This document shows, piece by piece, positions 44,350-52,678 of a stretch of 64,000 bases of DNA; the first letter of the stretch is position 1; each line of letters begins with the position of its first letter. Origin of the DNA: Betaproteobacteria bacterium (GTDB lineage: Bacteria; Pseudomonadota; Gammaproteobacteria; Burkholderiales; Burkholderiaceae_F); assembly GCA_016861185.1 (NCBI GenBank), contig BOKW01000001.1, forward strand, positions 1 to 64,000. Reading direction: 5' to 3'. The position numbers and the translations under genes were made by a program. A model generated the notes under the pieces. It searched no databases. It saw nothing but the letters and a program-made list of their open reading frames with translations, and was not told the origin of the DNA.

Positions 44350-45261
44350 TCAGTCCGCCCCGAGCCGCATCGGTTCCGGCGCGGCGCGTGCGCGCGGCGT
44401 GCCCAGGCGCTCGTATTCGGCGATCACCTGCGCGCCGAGCAGCAGCAGCGTGGCCGCCAGCTCGAGGCTCAACAGCACGGCAATCGCGGTCGTCAGCGAG
44501 CCGTAGACCGTGCTGATCTGCGACAGCGTCGCGAAATACCACACGAGCACGTGGCGCGTGATCTCCCACAGCACGGTGGCGACGGCCGCGCCGATCAGCG
44601 CGTGCGACAGCCGCAGCCGCCCGACCGGCATCACCATGTAGATCGACGCGACGACGAAGATCTCGCCCAGCACGCCGAGCAGATACAGCAGCAGCCCCGA
44701 CACGCCTCCGAGCGACCACGTGCGGCCGAGGAACTGCACCGCCTCCTGCCCCAGCGCCTGCAACGTGCCGGCCACCAGCGTCACCAGCAGCAGCCCGAGC
44801 GCGAGCGACATGATGTAGCAGTACGGCAGCACGGCCGAGATCAGGAAGTGGCGCCGGCGGATCGCGACGCGATGGTGAAAGATCACCGACATCGCGTTCT
44901 CCAGCACGGTGAACGCGAGCGAACTGAAGAACAGCATCGTCGCCAGCAGCACCCAGCTCATCACGTAGCGGTGCTCGAGGAAGTTGCTGAGCTCGCGCAC
45001 CAGCGCCTGCGACTGCCCGGGCACGAGCCATTCGAGATAGCGCCCGACCGTCTGCAGCAGCTCTCCCTGGTCGATCACGTGCGACAGCGCGATCACCGTC
45101 AGGATCAGCAGCGGCACGATCGACAGCAGCGCGAAGTACGCGACCGCGCCCGCCAGCAGCAGGCCCTGGTTCGCGCGGAAGCCCTTCAGCGTCCGCAGCG
45201 CGAATCCTCCCGGATGCTGCATGACGTAGGCGGCTTGCGGGCCGAGGAGGCGGGTGAGCAT
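44350..45261 (-). CDS. YihY/BrkB-family inner-membrane protein
   Basis: The 303-residue protein has six membrane helices and the YihY/BrkB pattern: GFRANQGLLLAGAVAYFALLSIVPLLIL at the first helix, VMSWVLLATMLFFSSLAFTVLENAM, and RHVLVWYFATLSQISTVYGSLTTAIAVLLSLELAA near the end. This family was once annotated as ribonuclease BN; its function is unsettled, possibly transport. The start could also be the ATG at 45297. A strong 11-base-pair hairpin lies just upstream, at 45307-45332, in the leader. Confidence 0.85.
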   Translation of the reverse strand: MLTRLLGPQAAYVMQHPGGFALRTLKGFRANQGLLLAGAVAYFALLSIVPLLILTVIALSHVIDQGELLQTVGRYLEWLVPGQSQALVRELSNFLEHRYVMSWVLLATMLFFSSLAFTVLENAMSVIFHHRVAIRRRHFLISAVLPYCYIMSLALGLLLVTLVAGTLQALGQEAVQFLGRTWSLGGVSGLLLYLLGVLGEIFVVASIYMVMPVGRLRLSHALIGAAVATVLWEITRHVLVWYFATLSQISTVYGSLTTAIAVLLSLELAATLLLLGAQVIAEYERLGTPRARAAPEPMRLGAD

Positions 45262-45306
45262 GGCTGCGGCGGTATCGGCCGGCCGAGTCGCTCGCATCGC
45301 TTCACG

Positions 45307-45332
45307 CCCACTCCCCGGAAGCGGGGAGTGGG
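45307..45332. repeat. Single palindrome of repeat family C in the BrkB-like gene leader
   Basis: CCCACTCCCCG (45307-45317) and CGGGGAGTGGG (45322-45332) form a perfect 11-base-pair stem closed by a GAAG loop. It is the half-element form of repeat family C (CCCTCTCCCCGC type). It lies 10 to 46 bases before the start codon, depending on which start is used. Confidence 0.7.
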
Positions 45333-45445
45333 TCGAAGTAAGGGGCCGTCGTGCGAACCGCCTCGCACACTGTGGTCGCGTGGCCGGTCGACGCGTTGAC
45401 GACGGTCAATCCGAACGACGCTCACTCGAGCGACGCACGCGCCGC

Positions 45446-45787
45446 TCACCCTTGCCACACCGCGTAGCCCTTCTCCTGCAGCTCGTCGGCAAGCTCCATC
45501 TCCATCTGCCGCGCCGCTTCGTAGGGCATCGGGTTGAAGCATTCGTACAGCTCGGGCAGCAGCCGCAGGCCGTACTTGCGCACGTAGCGGTTGCTCTTGT
45601 AGCCCGCCCTGTGGTTCGCGAAGCGCTCCTCCACCGCGAGCCCCGTCATGCCCACGTACACGCACGGCATACCGTCGACGTAGTTCGGATTGCGCGCGCG
45701 GAAGCGCCGGTCGCGCAGCACCGCGCGGTCCAGTTCGACGACGTAGACGTGGTGGGCGAGGCGGGGCGCGCGATCGTCCGCGTTCAT
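45446..45787 (-). CDS. GIY-YIG-like small protein
   Basis: The 113-residue protein contains HHVYVVELD and, further on, PCVYVGMTGLAVEERFANHRAGYKSNRYV. This is the GIY-YIG nuclease-like core: strand, VYVGMT strand, then a helix with candidate Arg and His. A helix LPYEAARQMEMELADELQEKG-like stretch ends the domain with a plausible catalytic Glu. Function is unknown; related short proteins are widespread and uncharacterised. It is divergent from the MFS gene, with 175 bases between the two starts. Confidence 0.7.
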   Translation of the reverse strand: MNADDRAPRLAHHVYVVELDRAVLRDRRFRARNPNYVDGMPCVYVGMTGLAVEERFANHRAGYKSNRYVRKYGLRLLPELYECFNPMPYEAARQMEMELADELQEKGYAVWQG

Positions 45788-45962
45788 GCGAACACCCTCG
45801 GGCTCATCCGACGCGTCCAGCCGCTTTCGCTCATGGCATCCGGTGCGCCGGGCGCCGCGCACCGTTCTGCGGTCGCGACGCCGAAGTGCGCGTCGACAAT
45901 CTACCCGACGCCCGAGCCGGCGCGTCTGCACGCGCGCCGCGGCTCGTGCACACTGCATCCGC

Positions 45963-47189
45963 GTGACCGATCTCCTCGCCTCGATCCTCGCACCGCGCGG
46001 CGCGGCGCCCTCGGCGCGCGTGCTCGTGGCCGGGCGCGCGCTGCGCGCATTCGTCGACGGCTACGTCGCGGTGCTGCTGCCCGCGTATCTGCTGGCGCTC
46101 GGGCTCGACGCGTGGGCGGTCGGCGTGCTCGCCACCGCCACGCTGTTGGGTTCGGCGCTCGCCACGCTCGCGGTCGGCGCGTGGGGTCATCGCTTCGCGC
46201 AGCGCGCGCTGCTCGCCGGCGCCGCCGTGCTGATGATCGCAACGGGCCTCGCGTTCGCGAGCCTCTCGCAGTTCTGGCCGCTGCTGCTGGTGGCGTTCGT
46301 CGGCACGCTGAACCCCAGCTCGGGCGACGTCAGCGTCTTTCTGCCGCTCGAGCACGCGCAACTGGCCAATGCCGCCAGCGGCGATGCGCGCACCGCGCTG
46401 TTCGCCCGCTACAGCCTGCTCGCGTCGCTGGCGGCGTCGTTCGGCGCGCTCGCGGCCGCGGCGCCCGCCTGGATCGCGCAAGCCGCCGGCATCGGTCTGC
46501 TCGACTCGATGCGGCTGATGTTCGTCGCGTATGCCGCGGTCGGGCTCGCGCTCCTGTGGCTGTACCGGCGGCTGCCCGAGCCGCACGCCGACAGCGGCGC
46601 GGCCAAGTCGCCGCTGGGCGCCTCGCGCGGAATCGTCGTCAAGCTCGCGCTGCTCTTTTCGGTCGATGCGTTCGCCGGCGGGTTGATCGTCAACAGCCTG
46701 CTGTCGCTATGGCTGATGCAGCGCTTCGATCTTTCGCTCGCGGGTGCGGGCGCGTTCTTCTTCTGGGCCGGGCTGCTGACGGCGGCCTCGCAGCTCGCGG
46801 CACCATGGGTCGCGCGCCGCATCGGGCTGCTGAACACGATGGTGTTCACGCATCTGCCCGCGAACCTGTGCCTGATCGCCGCCGCGCTCGCGCCGAGCCT
46901 GCCGCTCGCGCTCGCGCTGCTATTCATTCGCAGCGCGCTGTCGCAGATGGACGTGCCGACGCGCACCGCGTACGTGATGAGCGTGGTCACGCCGCCCGAG
47001 CGCGCCGCCGCGGCGAGCGTCACCGCCGTGCCGCGCAGCCTTGCCTCCGCACTCAGCCCGTCGATCGGCGGCGCGCTGTTCGCCGCCGGCTGGTTCAGTG
47101 CGCCGCTCGTCGCGTGCGGACTGCTGAAGATCGCCTACGACCTCACGCTGTGGGCGGCGTGCCGGGGGCAGAGGCTCGATCCGGAGTAA
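45963..47189 (+). CDS. MFS transporter
   Basis: The 408-residue protein has 12 predicted membrane helices in two six-helix halves, with the inter-helix GHRFAQR loop between helices 2 and 3 and a central cytoplasmic loop around YRRLPEPHADSGAAK. FLPLEHAQLANA and RSALSQMDVPTRTAYVMSVV mark a subgroup of MFS exporters of unknown substrate. The GTG at 45963 is chosen because the upstream frame lacks membrane or signal features. It is a stand-alone gene. Confidence 0.85.
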   Translation: MTDLLASILAPRGAAPSARVLVAGRALRAFVDGYVAVLLPAYLLALGLDAWAVGVLATATLLGSALATLAVGAWGHRFAQRALLAGAAVLMIATGLAFASLSQFWPLLLVAFVGTLNPSSGDVSVFLPLEHAQLANAASGDARTALFARYSLLASLAASFGALAAAAPAWIAQAAGIGLLDSMRLMFVAYAAVGLALLWLYRRLPEPHADSGAAKSPLGASRGIVVKLALLFSVDAFAGGLIVNSLLSLWLMQRFDLSLAGAGAFFFWAGLLTAASQLAAPWVARRIGLLNTMVFTHLPANLCLIAAALAPSLPLALALLFIRSALSQMDVPTRTAYVMSVVTPPERAAAASVTAVPRSLASALSPSIGGALFAAGWFSAPLVACGLLKIAYDLTLWAACRGQRLDPE

Positions 47190-47235
47190 TCGTGTCTCGC
47201 CGTGGCCTATGTCCGGCGAGGAGGGTGCGGGCAAC

Positions 47236-47430
47236 TCACCGACCGAACGATCCCGTACACCACTGCTGCTCGCACGAAATCCCGTCGCCGTCGCCATCCA
47301 TCTGCGTGCCCCGACAGTTCTTCAGGAAGAACTTCGACTCTTCGCACGAGCTCATCTGCGAGCAGTGCGTGCGGCCGTCGCAGCGAAATGCGCTTGAGAA
47401 ACTCCTTGGCGCGGCCGGCGCGTCAGCGCG
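47236..47430 (-). pseudogene. 5'-truncated excalibur-domain gene remnant
   Basis: This frame encodes an almost complete excalibur (calcium-binding, Cys-rich) domain: FRCDGRTHCSQMSSCEES, FFLKNCRG, MDGDGDGISCEQQWC. It has no start codon; the frame opens directly after the TGA that ends the DUF5615 gene and stops at 47236-47238. In related bacteria this domain closes a cold-shock or secreted protein, whose 5' part is missing here. It seems to have been replaced by the DUF433/DUF5615 cassette. Since it lies in the same frame as the DUF5615 gene, readthrough of one TGA would fuse the two. Confidence 0.7.
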
Positions 47431-47781
47431 TCAGCGCGCAACGCGAACGCGCACTCGCCCCGGTTCGACCGTCACGACCCCGCCGGTCGCCAGAACGTCC
47501 GCGTGTTGTCGCAGCACGTTCAGGATCGCATCGGCGTGCGAGGCAAGACGCAGTCCGGTCAACCTGAGCAGGCCGCTGTGCGCACGGCCCTGCACGATGG
47601 CCAGTTCGCCAAAGTCCTTGTCCAGTGTGACGAGCACGCGGCCCTGCGCGTGCGCGCGCGAGAGGATCTCCTCATCGCCCGGGTCGGTGGGCCACTCGCC
47701 CACCCATTGGACATCGTGCCCTGCTGCGGCGAGGGGTGCCTTCAACGCCCCGGACAGACAGGAGTCGAGCAGCAGCTTCAC
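47431..47781 (-). CDS. DUF5615 PIN-like toxin
   Basis: The 116-residue protein has the DUF5615 PIN-like fold: N-terminal MKLLLDSCLSGALKAPL with Asp6, the DPGDEEILSRAHAQGRVLVTLDKDFGELAI core with paired acidic residues, and GLLRLTGLR. PIN-like toxins of this type are predicted ribonucleases. Its ATG overlaps the stop of the DUF433 gene (47778-47781), the standard antitoxin-toxin arrangement. All visible acidic residues are intact, so it may be active. Confidence 0.85.
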   Translation of the reverse strand: MKLLLDSCLSGALKAPLAAAGHDVQWVGEWPTDPGDEEILSRAHAQGRVLVTLDKDFGELAIVQGRAHSGLLRLTGLRLASHADAILNVLRQHADVLATGGVVTVEPGRVRVRVAR

Positions 47782-48029
47782 GCTGCCTTTTCGGTGATTG
47801 CCGGCTCGACCCGCTCATGCGACACGAGGCGGTGGGCGTACGCAAGGCACGCGCGAATGTCATCCGCTTCGAGCCAGGGATAGGCGGCGAGTATCTCCTC
47901 CGCCTTGTCTCCCGCGGCCAGCATGCCCAACACATGCTCGACCGCGAGCCGGCGTCCGCGGATGATCGGCTTGCCGCCGAAGATCGCGGGATTCACGGTG
48001 ATTCGCTCCAGAAGCTTCTGCTCGTCCAT
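47778..48029 (-). CDS. DUF433 antitoxin
   Basis: The 83-residue protein matches DUF433: RITVNPAIFGGKPIIRGRRLAVEHVLGMLAAGDKAEEILAAYPWL, then EADDIRACLAYAHRLV. DUF433 proteins are small helix-turn-helix antitoxins of DUF5615 PIN-like toxins. It overlaps the toxin gene by 4 bases, and it is expected to repress its own promoter, which would lie in the 119 bases up to 48148. Confidence 0.88.
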   Translation of the reverse strand: MDEQKLLERITVNPAIFGGKPIIRGRRLAVEHVLGMLAAGDKAEEILAAYPWLEADDIRACLAYAHRLVSHERVEPAITEKAA

Positions 48030-48148
48030 CGCGGCCTCCGATTGCCGCCGATTCTACGAGCCGCGCGTCCGCGCGTCAGCCGGCACGTTCGGTCGAGGGT
48101 CCGTTCGATCCACTCACAATCGAACGGTGGATCGAAGCACTTTGGGCG

Positions 48149-48787
48149 TCACGTCCCGCCCACGTACGGATTGCTGCGCCTTTCGCGGCCGAAGGTGCTT
48201 TCCGGGCCGTGGCCGGGGATGAAGACGGTGTCGTCGCCCATCGGCCACAGCCGCCGCGTGATGCTGGCGATCAGCGTGTCGTAGTCGCCGCCGGGAAAAT
48301 CCGTGCGGCCGATGCTGCCGGCGAACAGCACGTCGCCGACGAACGCGCGCTTGCTCTCGGGATCGTGGAACACCACGTGCCCCGGCGTGTGGCCGGGCGT
48401 GTGGCGCACCGCGAGCGTCACCTCGCCCACCTGCACCGTGTCGCCGTCCGCGAGCCAACGCGTCGGCGCAAACGGCTCCGCCGGCGCAAAGCCGAACATG
48501 CGCGCCTGCTGCGCCAGGCCGTCGATCCAGAACTGGTCCGCCGGATGCGGCCCGACGATCGGCACGCCGAGCATGCGCGCCAGCGTGCCCGTCCCGCCCG
48601 CGTGATCGATGTGCGCGTGCGTGAGCAGGATCTGCACGATGCGCACGCCGTGCCGCTGCGCCGCGTCCGTGATGCGCTCCAGCTCGCCGCCCGGATCGAC
48701 CACCGCCGCCTCGCGCGTGCGATCGCACCAGATCAGCGAGCAGTTCTGCGCGAACGGCGTGACGGGAAGCGTTTCGTAGCGGAGCAT
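48149..48787 (-). CDS. MBL-fold hydrolase, glyoxalase II-like
   Basis: The 212-residue protein has the metallo-beta-lactamase fold with the metal motif LLTHAHIDH (His57, His59, Asp61, His62), a later VRHTPGHTPGHVVFHD (third metal His), LFAGSIGRTDFPGGD and FIPGHGPESTFGRE. It resembles the YcbL/GloB2 type II glyoxalases that hydrolyse S-lactoylglutathione or related thioesters. The start ATG at 48787 matches homologs; the upstream frame is only repeat sequence. A decayed partial copy lies at 53740-53893. Confidence 0.9.
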   Translation of the reverse strand: MLRYETLPVTPFAQNCSLIWCDRTREAAVVDPGGELERITDAAQRHGVRIVQILLTHAHIDHAGGTGTLARMLGVPIVGPHPADQFWIDGLAQQARMFGFAPAEPFAPTRWLADGDTVQVGEVTLAVRHTPGHTPGHVVFHDPESKRAFVGDVLFAGSIGRTDFPGGDYDTLIASITRRLWPMGDDTVFIPGHGPESTFGRERRSNPYVGGT

Positions 48788-48854
48788 GGACGTCCTACGG
48801 CATCGAAGTCGCCGCAGGATAAGGCCATGCAATCCTCCTCCACGGCACCGCCGG

Positions 48855-48940
48855 CCCCTTCCCTTCAAGGGGAGGGTTGGAGTCGGGATGGGGTCGGTCG
48901 GCGAACATCGCTCCCCCTCCCTTGCAGAGGGAGGAGTGAG
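48855..48940. repeat. Dispersed palindromic repeat family C element
   Basis: Two imperfect hairpins are present: CCCTTCCC / GGGGAGGG (about 48856-48875) and CTCCCCCTCCC / GGGAGGAG (about 48911-48937). They are linked by GTTGGAGTCGGGATGGGGTC and followed by a GAGTGAGAG tail. The overall design equals the elements in uup and hsdM. It lies between the MBL-fold gene and the basic small protein gene and contains no gene. Confidence 0.7.
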
Positions 48941-48975
48941 AGACGCCCGCCGCTTGGCCGACGCCGCGAGCAGGG

Positions 48976-49332
48976 CTACGCCGCGCGCGGATGCGCGGGC
49001 TTCCTGCCCCGGGCGGCCGGCACCGCTTCGTGCCACGCCGCGACCGCGTCGCGCGCGATATGCCGGGCGGCGAGCCGCACTGCGCGCCATACGTCGTTCA
49101 TCGGCTCGCGCGACGCGCGTCCGGCCAACGCCATCTCATGCATCGAACTGCGCGCGAACTGGCTCGCGGCCATGCCCGCCCGCGTCAGCGCGCGCCCCGC
49201 AACGTCGAGCCGCGCTTTCATTTCCTTCATGTTCACCGGCGCTGCCACGAGTGCCGGAGCGGTTCGAGCGGCCGGGCGACTTGCCGGCGTACGGCGACTC
49301 GTCCTGGCGGTCTTGGTTGAACGCGTGACCAT
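48976..49332 (-). CDS. Small basic protein with histone-like tail, unknown function
   Basis: The 118-residue protein has a strongly basic, Thr/Ala/Arg/Pro-rich N-terminal third (RSTKTARTSRRTPASRPAA) and a helical remainder (about 35-108; RLDVAGRALTRAGMAASQFARSSMHEM and AVRLAARHIARDAVAAWHEA). The ribosome site is unusually good: AAAGGAGGTCCC directly before the ATG, which suggests high expression. The layout is reminiscent of phasins or histone H1-like proteins, but I cannot assign a family. It is divergent from the ferritin-like gene. Confidence 0.7.
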   Translation of the reverse strand: MVTRSTKTARTSRRTPASRPAARTAPALVAAPVNMKEMKARLDVAGRALTRAGMAASQFARSSMHEMALAGRASREPMNDVWRAVRLAARHIARDAVAAWHEAVPAARGRKPAHPRAA

Positions 49333-49625
49333 GGGACCTCCTTTCGTACTTCAATGCGCCGGCAGTCCGGCTGCCGTGCATCCTCATCCTCGTTCGCCCG
49401 CGCCTGCGCGCCTTGAGGCTGGTCAGACCGGCCGGCACCCAGTGCGAGTGCTCTAGTTCGAGCGCCGGCGGCCGCGCGTTCGCGCTCATCGCGGCCGACG
49501 GTTCAACGCACCCGCGCGGTATTGCGTCCGGTCAATGCTTGTGCGCGCGGGCCGGTGCTACGGTGCAGGTTCGCGCACCGAAGCGCCGCGCCCGCCCCCA
49601 GCGGCACGCCGGAACCGGAGGACCC
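49333..49625. other. Divergent intergenic region, no gene recognised
   Basis: These 293 bases separate the basic small protein gene from the ferritin-like gene, and must hold both promoters. A perfect six-base-pair hairpin CGGCAG-TCCGG-CTGCCG is at 49360-49376. Open frames cross the region but show no family features. GGAGGACCC precedes the ferritin-like ATG. Confidence 0.45.
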
Positions 49626-50147
49626 ATGCCCACGCGAGTCGACCTCTCCGAACTCACCCTGATGGATACGCTCGACCTCGCCACGCTGATCGAGGTGGAG
49701 GCGTTCAAGCGCTACGACCTGTTCGTCGAGCAGATCGGCAGCTCCACCGATGCCGGAGCGTTCTTCCAGTCGATGGCGGTCAACGAGAAGAAGCACGCCG
49801 ACGAACTCGCCGCGCGCCGGGCCGCGCTGTTCGGCGACACGCCGCCGCGGGTCAAGCTCGACGACATCTTCGACGTGGAGGCCCCCGACGTCGGCTCGAC
49901 GTACCGGAACATGTCCGAGTACAAGGCCTGCCAGGTCGCCTTGCGCGCCGAAAAGAAGGCCTTCGAGTTCTACGAGCGCTCGCTGCGCAAGGTCGCGCAA
50001 CCCGACGTGAAGGCGCTGTTCGAGGAACTGCGCGACGAAGAAGCGGAGCACGTCCGCATGGTCGAAGAGATCATCGCCAAGCTGCCCCCCTCGGCCAGGC
50101 TCGACACCGAAGACGAAGACGACACGTCGATGCGGATGGGGTTCTAG
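49626..50147 (+). CDS. Ferritin-like diiron (rubrerythrin/erythrin-type) protein
   Basis: The 173-residue protein is a four-helix ferritin-like domain with diiron ligands: Glu25 (LIEVEAFKRY), Glu54 and His57 (VNEKKHADE), Glu109 (RAEKKAFEFYE), Glu139 and His142 (RDEEAEHVRM). It lacks the rubredoxin domain. Proteins like this reduce peroxide or store iron, and relatives are encoded near stress genes. A strong GGAGG ribosome site lies 4 bases before the ATG. It ends with an acidic tail (about 158-168). Confidence 0.87.
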   Translation: MPTRVDLSELTLMDTLDLATLIEVEAFKRYDLFVEQIGSSTDAGAFFQSMAVNEKKHADELAARRAALFGDTPPRVKLDDIFDVEAPDVGSTYRNMSEYKACQVALRAEKKAFEFYERSLRKVAQPDVKALFEELRDEEAEHVRMVEEIIAKLPPSARLDTEDEDDTSMRMGF

Positions 50148-50173
50148 GCGGGCTTGCGTTCGAGCGAGCCCGA

Positions 50174-51307
50174 TCAGCGCGCGGCGCGGCGATCGCCGGC
50201 GATCGTTGCCGCCACCGCCTCCCAGGTGGCGTCGAACTGTTCGGTGGTGAAGCCCGCGCCCGACGGCAGCCAGTCCGCGGTGCGCCCCCCGGCCAGCGCG
50301 TAGTGCCCCACCACGTCGAGGTGGTCGGCGCACGCCACGTGCACGAGCCGGCCATGCACCTGGCTGAGCGTGGGCACCACGCCGTCGTTGGTGGCCGGCG
50401 TCACCTTGAAGCCCAGGCCGGCGTCGAGCCGCTTCCGCGTTGCCGCCGACGGCTTGGGGTACGGATAGCGCGGATGCGGACGCGCCGTCAGCCCGTGCAG
50501 CAGCCTGAACAGCGCGCGCAGCGCCACGTACTCCGGATCGAGCAGTTGACCGGACAGCAGCTTCTCGCGCGGCTTGGGCACGCCGGCCACGACGCAGCCG
50601 TAGTCGATGCCGGGGCGATCAACGACCGCCGCATCGAACAGCGCGATGCCCTCCGGCGTGAGCTGCAGCAACGCGCCCTGGTCGCGCTCGATCTCGCCGA
50701 GATATTTCCACAGCGGATCGCGGCGGTTGAAGCGGATCTTGCGCAGCAAGCCCTCGGCGATGCGATCGAGCGGCCCTTCGCGCCGGCCGATCCAGTCATC
50801 CAGACGCGCGATCGCGGCGATCGCCTTGGCCGCCGCGAGGATCGTGCCGCGGCCCTCGCCCGAAGTGGCCAGCGCGCTCGCCACCAGCAGCAGCGTCTGG
50901 CCCTGCACGGTGACGAAGTCGTTGGCGAGCGGCGTGCCGTGATGCGGCGTGGCCACGCAGATCGCCGTGCGCGTGCGGCGCGCGATGCGCTCGGCCGAGG
51001 CATCGGCCGCGATCTTCACGCCCGGCGTCAGCAGCATCCTCACGTCGAGCCCGCCGGTGGAGTGGCCGACGAAGTGCAGCTCCTTCGCTTCCAGGCCGCC
51101 GAGGCGCAGCACCTGGCGCCGCAGCGCGTCGGCGCGGCGCGGAATCGACGCGGTCGGCTGCGTCGCGCACCGCACGACGCGCGCCCTGGCCCCGCGCCGC
51201 TCCAACGCGCTCCGAAGCGCCTGCTCCACGCGTTCGAAGTAACTGACGGCGCCCACGGACGTGAAGCCGAAGAAGCCGGGCACGAGGAAGACGAGGCGCG
51301 TGCGCAT
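50174..51307 (-). CDS. Alpha/beta-hydrolase lipase or esterase
   Basis: The 377-residue protein begins MRTRLVFLVPGFFGFTSVG, with an oxyanion-type loop, and shows the nucleophile elbow GHSTGG at Ser83. ATPHHGTPLAND and, late, ATNDGVVPTLSQVHG (candidate catalytic Asp) and DHLDVVGHY (candidate His) complete a lipase-like triad. The arrangement resembles PGAP1/lecithin-type lipases that act on ester substrates. There is no signal peptide. An alternative start lies at 51337. It borders the region of decayed genes on its right. Confidence 0.8.
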   Translation of the reverse strand: MRTRLVFLVPGFFGFTSVGAVSYFERVEQALRSALERRGARARVVRCATQPTASIPRRADALRRQVLRLGGLEAKELHFVGHSTGGLDVRMLLTPGVKIAADASAERIARRTRTAICVATPHHGTPLANDFVTVQGQTLLLVASALATSGEGRGTILAAAKAIAAIARLDDWIGRREGPLDRIAEGLLRKIRFNRRDPLWKYLGEIERDQGALLQLTPEGIALFDAAVVDRPGIDYGCVVAGVPKPREKLLSGQLLDPEYVALRALFRLLHGLTARPHPRYPYPKPSAATRKRLDAGLGFKVTPATNDGVVPTLSQVHGRLVHVACADHLDVVGHYALAGGRTADWLPSGAGFTTEQFDATWEAVAATIAGDRRAAR

Positions 51308-51401
51308 GAAGGGATTGTGCGCGCGCTCAGTCTCCAAGCTCCAGCCTTTGCGCGCTTGGCGACAACAACTCGGTTAGAGCCGGCAACTTCTTGCCTCTGG
51401 C

Positions 51402-52201
51402 TCAGGCGACGAGCCGTTCCACGAGCGACGAGACGCGCGAGTACGTTAGAAACGCCTCGTGCGTCGCCCGCGTGATGGCCACGTAGGCCAGGCGCACGTC
51501 GTCCTCGAGCCCGGTCCCATGTCGGCCGAGCGCACCGAGTCCGGCCACCGCCACACACGGAAACTCTAAACCCTTGGCGGTGTGCATGGTCATCAGCCGC
51601 ACGGCCGGTGTGCTCACCGTAATGCGGTTGCGATTGACCTTGGCCACGTCCACCGGAATGCCCAGCCGCGCACAGGCCGCGGCCATGCGATCGCCGATGT
51701 GATGCTCCGTGCTCCGGGTACAGCACCGCCATCTGCGGCCACGTGTAGCCCGCCGTGTGGCGACCCTGCAGCCACTCGGCCACCGTATGCGCCTCGCCGT
51801 CGTAATCGACATGGCACGATCGGCTTGCTCTTGAACGGATGCTCGGGCGGGAAGACGAGCTGAGGATCACGCTCCAGCATCCGCACCACGTCGTACATGT
51901 AGCCGCGCACCTGCTCGAACGGGCTTTGTTCGCGCACGGGGCCGCGATCGGTCAGCAGCTCGATCTCGGTTTTCGTGGCGGACAGGACGTTGTCGAGCCG
52001 CCAGTCCTTGACCTCCAGGACGAGCAGCCCGTGGTCCGGATGAATGAGCACGAAGTCCGGATGCCGTCCGCGCGGCCCGACCGGCAGGTTGTGCCAGACG
52101 ACGGCGTTGTCTTCGAGGAAGTCCTTCAGTCGTTCCGCCAAGCGCAGCTCGCCGCGGGCGTCGAAGCGGGCGGCGCCGAGTGAAGGGATCAGCGTGGCCA
52201 T
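51402..52201 (-). pseudogene. Broken NERD-domain UvrD-like helicase gene
   Basis: The N-terminal frame (52201 leftwards) encodes a NERD nuclease-related domain (GELRLAERLKDFLEDNAVVWH, HPDFVLIHPDHGLLVLEVKDW). It ends at FKSKPIVP near 51815, where the sequence jumps in another frame to CHVDYDGEAHTVAEWLQG. A second shift near 51720 leads to the C-terminal UvrD part, VRLMTMHTAKGLEFPCVAVAG and VRLAYVAITRATHEAFLTYSR. The Walker A/B helicase core, expected in between, is missing. So the gene has at least one large deletion and two frame changes and is not functional. Confidence 0.8.
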
Positions 52202-52207
52202 AGGCCG

Positions 52208-52512
52208 TCAGCCAAACCGGTCGCCAAGCGACTCCAACAAGCGGCGGCCACGGACGATCGCGATGACAAGAATGCGATCCCTCTCGACCCGGTAGATCAA
52301 CCGATAGCTGTAGACAAAAGCTCGCGGACGGCCGGGTCGTCAAGTTCCGGGACCACGCGCCCCGCCGCGGGAAACGCGGGAAGCGATCGTCCGAGATCCA
52401 GGATCTTCTGCACGACCGCCCTGGCGTAGAAGGGCGAATCGCGCTCGATGTAGGCGGCAATCGATTCGATGTCCTCGATCGCCTCCGGCGACCACGCTAC
52501 TTCGACAGCCAT
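52208..52512 (-). pseudogene. ParE/RelE-type toxin gene with a one-base frameshift
   Basis: The first 65 codons encode an intact ParE/RelE-like start (EVAWSPEAIEDIESIAAYIERD, ARAVVQKILDL, AAGRVVPELDDPAVREL). The frame then breaks in a run of four T (minus strand, 52314-52317) and ends at 52297. Restoring one base gives VYSYRLIYRVERDRILVIA, then IVRGRRLLESLGDRFG and a stop at 52208, completing the family C-terminus. Without repair the toxin lacks its last two strands and is probably inactive. A sequencing error in the T run is possible. Confidence 0.75.
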
Positions 52513-52678
52513 TTGGCCAAGCGCACTTCGGTCTGCTCCTGAGTGAGCGTGCCTTCGGTGTCGGCGCGCGCGATGCCGCGGCGAATCTCAGCGGCTCCAT
52601 GGCGGGCGCCGCCGTTCGAACGTCCGCGACGAGCTGCGCCAGCCACTCGAGTTCTTGCCGATGCGACAGATCAAGCAT
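52497..52678 (-). pseudogene. Probable antitoxin gene of the broken ParE module, frameshifted
   Basis: An ATG at 52678 opens MLDLSHRQELEWLAQLVADV, but the C-terminal half typical of such antitoxins (AEIRRGIARADTEGTLTQEQ, TEVRLAKWLSK, stop at 52497) is in another frame. The switch would be near 52590. The C-terminal frame overlaps the toxin ATG by 16 bases, as expected for this module. An internal GTG start in the second frame is an alternative, so the gene may be shorter rather than broken. Confidence 0.5.
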
